Below, in pieces: positions 6,767 to 8,819 of a stretch of DNA of 8,819 bases (position 1 is its first letter; every line of letters begins with the position of its first letter). This stretch comes from DATAXV01 sp036272915 (GTDB lineage: Bacteria; Chloroflexota; Dormibacteria; Dormibacterales; Dormibacteraceae): the NCBI GenBank assembly GCA_036272915.1, contig DATAXV010000192.1:1-8819 (forward strand). Direction: 5' to 3'. A program made the translations under genes and the position numbers. The notes below the pieces were generated by a model. That model made no database searches. It was not told the DNA's origin and was given only the letters and a program-made list of their open reading frames with translations.

Positions 6767-7345
6767 ATGGCAAGCACACTCTCCCGCGGCGGCGAACGGC
6801 TGCTGCAGGCGGCGGAGGACCTCTTCTACCGGCAGGGGATCGTGGCCACCGGCGTCGACACGCTGGTCGAGACCGCGGGCGTGTCCAAGCCGACCCTCTA
6901 CGCCCAGTTCGGATCCAAGGAGGCGCTCCTGGCCGCCGCCCTGGACCACCGCCGGACGCGCCGCCTGGAGGGTCTGGAGCGGCATCTCGCCCGGGTGGCC
7001 GAGCCTCGCGCGCGTCTACTCGCCGTATTCGACTGGCTGACGGCGTGGCACGGCGACCCCGCCTCCCGAGGATGCGCCTTCCTCAACGCCGCCGCCGAGC
7101 TGCCCGATCCCGGCCACCCGGCCAGGCAGACGGTGTCCCGCTACAAGGCCCAGCTTCGCGGCCGGATGAGCGAGCTGGCGGCGGAGTGCGGGGTGAGCGA
7201 TCCCGACGACCTCGCCTACGAGCTGCTCCTCCTGATCGACGGTGCAAGCTCGAGGGTGCTGGTCGATGGCGACGCTGACGCCTATCAGCGGGCGGCGGCG
7301 GCGGCGGCGCGCCTGATCGATTCCCGGCTCGAGACGCCGGCATGA
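6767..7345 (+). CDS. TetR/AcrR-family transcriptional regulator
   Basis: A 192-residue repressor-type protein. The N-terminal helix-turn-helix covers about residues 8-55: G9-E-R-L-L-Q-A-A-E-D-L-F, then G24-I-V-A-T-G-V-D-T-L-V, then the recognition part A37-G-V-S-K-P-T-L-Y-A-Q-F-G-S-K-E. The rest is an all-helical ligand-binding domain. R101-G-C-A-F-L-N-A-A-A-E-L is a segment seen in the YxaF/LmrA-like branch, with Cys103. The effector is unknown. The ATG at 6767 gives the normal TetR N-terminus; upstream is only GGGGAC, a poor ribosome binding site, so a very short or absent leader is possible. The stop overlaps the MFS start (ATGA at 7342-7345), so regulator and transporter are co-translated. 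It most likely represses itself and the transporter, and perhaps the divergent thiolase, through the palindrome at 6744-6759. Confidence 0.95.
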   Translation: MASTLSRGGERLLQAAEDLFYRQGIVATGVDTLVETAGVSKPTLYAQFGSKEALLAAALDHRRTRRLEGLERHLARVAEPRARLLAVFDWLTAWHGDPASRGCAFLNAAAELPDPGHPARQTVSRYKAQLRGRMSELAAECGVSDPDDLAYELLLLIDGASSRVLVDGDADAYQRAAAAAARLIDSRLETPA

Positions 7346-8517
7346 GGGCCGAGGCTGAGAGCCGGACCCTCCTGCCAGCGATCGCCCTCGCCATCGGCCC
7401 GGTCGTGGCCATCGGCTTCGCGCGATTCTCCTATGCCCTGCTCCTGCCGGCGATGCGGCGCAGCCTCGATCTGAACTATGCGCTGGCCGGGCTGGTCAAC
7501 ACCGCCAACGCGGCCGGGTATCTGGTCGGCGCCATCGTCGCCACCGCCATCGCCTCCGCGATCGGGGCCCGGCGCGCCTTCCTCCTGGGAATGCTCGTGA
7601 CCGCCGCCAGCCTGCTCGGCTCGGGGGCGACGACCAACTTCGGCCTCCTCCTCGTCTGCCGCACGGTCTCGGGCCTGGCCGGCGCCGTCGTCTTCGTGGT
7701 CGGTGCCGCGCTGGCGGCGCAGCTCGCCAACCGCCGGCCGGCCCGCGCCAGCACCATCCTCTCCATCTACACCAGCGGGGGCGGTCTGGGGATCGTCCTG
7801 TCCGGTCTGGTGCTCCAGCCGCAGATGAACTGGCGCCTCGCCTGGGCCGTCCTCGGCGGGGTCGCGATCCTGGCCGCCGCCCTGGTATGGCCGGTGCTGC
7901 GCGGGATCCAGGAGCCGCATCGGTCGCCCGTGCTCAGCTCCTGGCGGCCGCCCCGCGCGCTCACCCCCGTCTTCATCGCCTACGGGCTCTTCGGTCTGGG
8001 CTACATCGCCTACATGACCTTCATCGTCGCCTTCGTCGAGGGCAGGGGTGTGGACGGAGGCGAGATACGGCTCTTCTGGATCGTCCTCGGCCTGGCCTGC
8101 GTGGTGGCCATGCCCGCCTGGGGCGCTCTGCTCGACCGGATGCGCGGAGGCGCCGGCATCGCCTGCTGCCTCGGCGTCGTCGCGGTCGGGGCGGCCCTGC
8201 CCCTGCTGCACGCCGGCGCACCGTTCGCCTTCGCTTCGGCCGTGCTCTTCGGCGGCAGCATGATGGTCGTCGTCTCCGCCGTGACCTCGCTGGCACGCCG
8301 CATGCTCCCGCCCTCGGCATGGACCAGCGCGATCGGGCAGCTCACCTTCGTCTTCGCCCTCGGTCAGGCGATCGGGCCGTCGCTCTCCGGACTGGTGTCG
8401 GATCGCAGCGGCGGTGTCGCCACCGGGCTCGCCGCGTCGGTCGTCGTGCTCATCGCCGGGACCGTGGTCAGCCTGTGGCAGCGAGAGCATGTCGGAGGAG
8501 TCGTCGAAAACGGTTGA
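7342..8517 (+). CDS. MFS transporter, YbfB/YjiJ-like
   Basis: A 391-residue integral membrane protein with about 12 hydrophobic helices (roughly 9-29, 45-70, 79-97, 100-126, 140-158, 165-187, 208-232, 243-262, 272-290, 294-316, 328-350, 357-379). The N-terminus has G25-F-A-R-F-S-Y-A-L-L-L-P-A-M, the signature start of the YbfB/YjiJ branch of the major facilitator superfamily (MFS_4-like). N-T-A-N-A-A-G-Y-L-V-G-A lies in helix 2. The loop 2-3 signature is short (I74-G-A-R-R-A-F). It probably exports or imports a small solute by proton coupling, with unknown substrate. Pairing with a TetR repressor favours efflux of a compound sensed by the regulator. ATG 7342 overlaps the regulator stop by 4 nt and lacks its own ribosome binding site, so translation is coupled. 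The stop codon overlaps the -35 box of a promoter facing right. Confidence 0.9.
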   Translation: MRAEAESRTLLPAIALAIGPVVAIGFARFSYALLLPAMRRSLDLNYALAGLVNTANAAGYLVGAIVATAIASAIGARRAFLLGMLVTAASLLGSGATTNFGLLLVCRTVSGLAGAVVFVVGAALAAQLANRRPARASTILSIYTSGGGLGIVLSGLVLQPQMNWRLAWAVLGGVAILAAALVWPVLRGIQEPHRSPVLSSWRPPRALTPVFIAYGLFGLGYIAYMTFIVAFVEGRGVDGGEIRLFWIVLGLACVVAMPAWGALLDRMRGGAGIACCLGVVAVGAALPLLHAGAPFAFASAVLFGGSMMVVVSAVTSLARRMLPPSAWTSAIGQLTFVFALGQAIGPSLSGLVSDRSGGVATGLAASVVVLIAGTVVSLWQREHVGGVVENG

Positions 8518-8543
8518 CACCTCTGGCGGCGTGATGTTAGGGT
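8514..8543 (+). promoter_or_regulatory. Strong sigma-70-type promoter facing the right-hand non-coding region
   Basis: TTGACA (8514-8519, perfect -35) and TAGGGT (8538-8543, a -10 of the TAnnnT form common in high-GC bacteria) are separated by 18 bp. Transcription should start near 8550. This is the best promoter in the window. Its -35 overlaps the TGA of the MFS gene (8515-8517), so it is intergenic by one codon only. It points away from all recognised genes, into the structured region that follows. Confidence 0.75.
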
Positions 8544-8556
8544 GCGCCTCATATTG

Positions 8557-8659
8557 AGCCGCCATCGGGGTGGCCCACCAGATGTGGCACGTGTCGGGGG
8601 TAGCAAGCGCCCGATGTTGGGCTGCTGGAGTGCACTGGTGGGTCACCCCATGGCTGGCT
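8557..8659 (+). repeat. Long near-perfect inverted repeat (stem A)
   Basis: Left arm 8557-8581 pairs with right arm 8635-8659. There are 24 pairs, of which 23 are Watson-Crick and one is G-U (8573/8643), interrupted only by a bulged C at 8566 and a bulged T at 8655. The 53-nt apical region has two further short stems. The pairing is far beyond chance for such a short span. It could be an RNA stem or, as DNA, the inverted ends of a tiny element. Confidence 0.85.
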
Positions 8660-8787
8660 AGTCCGAAGTTCCCGAGCTCACCCAATTCGAGCTGAACTTG
8701 TTCGGAGATGCACGCTCTGGCTACAAAGCACCAAGTCTGGCTAAATGATCGCATCCCCGGCCGACGCGACGCAGCGGCTACTGGCTA
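8654..8787 (+). repeat. Four copies of the heptamer CTGGCTA
   Basis: Exact copies lie at 8654-8660, 8717-8723, 8737-8743 and 8781-8787, all in the same orientation. A partial copy CGGCTA at 8775-8780 precedes the last one. Start-to-start distances are 63, 20 and 44 nt, near multiples of the 10.5-bp helical turn. They may be repeated protein-binding sites on DNA or repeated loop/single-strand elements of the RNA. Confidence 0.6.
8662..8706 (+). repeat. Second inverted repeat (stem B)
   Basis: TCCG/CGGA (8662-8665/8703-8706), AAGTTC/GAACTT (8666-8671/8694-8699) and AGCTC/GAGCT (8675-8679/8689-8693) make 15 pairs. There are 3-nt bulges on each side (8672-8674 and 8700-8702) and a 9-nt loop at 8680-8688. 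The stem starts 3 nt after stem A and directly abuts stem C, so the three could stack. No U-run follows, so it is not an intrinsic terminator. Confidence 0.75.
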
Positions 8788-8819
8788 CATCTGCACGGCT
8801 TCGCCAAGTTCAAATTGAG
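8745..8819 (+). CDS. Possible start of a gene running off the right edge
   Basis: From ATG 8745 the frame stays open for 25 codons to the window end (M-I-A-S-P-A-D-A-T-Q-R-L-L-A-T-S then more). The residues are plausible for a helical N-terminus. No Shine-Dalgarno sequence is seen upstream, and third-position G+C is only about half, unlike the other genes here. If real, the preceding approximately 190 nt would be its 5' leader, making the structured region a cis-regulatory element. It is weakly supported because any open frame this short may be chance. Confidence 0.2.
   Translation, partial: MIASPADATQRLLATSARLRQVQIE

Larger units (their letters stand above)
8551..8819 (+). ncRNA. Candidate structured RNA or long regulatory leader, running off the window
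   Basis: This stretch holds no convincing gene and has lower G+C than its neighbours. Starting at the expected transcription start, it folds by eye into a series of strong stems. Stem A is 8557-8659 with 24 pairs, and inside it are GCAC/GTGC (8587-8590/8630-8633) and AGCA-3nt-GCCC/GGGCTGCT (8602-8612/8619-8626). Stem B is 8662-8706 with 15 pairs. Stem C is GATGC/GCATC (8707-8711/8751-8755) around a small CCA/TGG hairpin. CTCA..TTG (8548-8556) could also pair with CAA..TGAG at the right edge (8811-8819), closing a multibranch junction, though this is weak. The single G-T position in stem A (8573/8643) pairs only in the plus-strand transcript, which supports that strand. I looked for marks of tmRNA, RNase P RNA, SRP RNA, T-box and common riboswitches and did not see them. 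A leader for a gene beyond the edge, a 6S-like RNA or a mobile-element end are alternatives. Confidence 0.5.

Noticed and set aside
8582..8695. A 37-codon open frame from ATG 8582, rich in Trp, inside stem A.
   Set aside because: Its path follows the inverted repeat; there is no codon bias and only a weak GGGGTGG upstream. The conserved feature is the pairing rather than the reading frame.
7285..8754. Long minus-strand open frame opposite the MFS gene.
   Set aside because: It is an antisense shadow of high-GC coding DNA. The opposite strand encodes a clear 12-helix transporter, and the antisense product is low-complexity Asp/Gly/Arg/Glu.
8708..8818. A 36-codon open frame from ATG 8708 (starts M-H-A-L-A-T-K-H) to TGA 8816-8818.
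   Set aside because: It overlaps stems B and C, has no properly spaced ribosome binding site and no high-GC codon bias; chance is likelier.
8551..8819. Group II intron start (GTGCG at 8543-8547), tmRNA, RNase P RNA or T-box.
   Set aside because: Only the five-base GTGCG matches an intron start. No domain V, no GAGGAAAGU-type RNase P core, no tmRNA ends and no T-box sequence were seen.
1..8819. CRISPR arrays, tRNA genes, insertion sequences.
   Set aside because: No regularly spaced long repeats, cloverleaf with TTCGA-type T-arm or transposase frame was found on either strand.

Overview
The window is about 70% G+C by eye and densely coded. It carries two blocks of minus-strand genes, then a divergent plus-strand pair, and ends in a gene-poor stretch of lower G+C. 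I infer a soil-type, high-GC bacterium near Actinomycetota, Chloroflexota or Dormibacterota. The reasons are the TTGACA/TAGGGT promoter form, the small membrane protein with a W-W-W-D-G-T-R-W motif, the actinobacterial-type FMN-binding protein, and many short stop/start overlaps. The phylum is not proven.

Left block, all minus strand, transcribed from about 4.8 kb down to position 82. A six-helix ferric-reductase-like flavocytochrome (3365-4762) is followed by an FMN-binding-domain protein (2970-3368) and an ApbE flavin transferase (2210-2965). Together they form a post-translational flavinylation and transmembrane electron-transfer cassette. Next come panB (1264-2073) and panC (405-1271), two steps of pantothenate/CoA synthesis, and a small membrane protein (82-330).

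Middle block, minus strand. A thiolase (5528-6715) has a 4-nt overlap with an unrecognised all-helical 186-residue protein (4971-5531). A TetR-family regulator (6767-7345) is divergent from the thiolase, and a 16-bp perfect palindrome (6744-6759) lies between them as the probable shared operator. The regulator is translationally coupled to a YbfB/YjiJ-type MFS transporter (7342-8517). One repressor may therefore control both its own exporter operon and the thiolase operon.

Right end, 8518-8819. No convincing gene is present. A near-consensus plus-strand promoter starts on the MFS stop codon. It is followed by a 24-bp near-perfect inverted repeat spanning 103 nt, a second hairpin of 15 bp, a third adjoining stem, and four copies of the heptamer CTGGCTA. 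This looks like a structured non-coding RNA or a long regulatory leader. I do not recognise its family, and it is the least explained part of the window.
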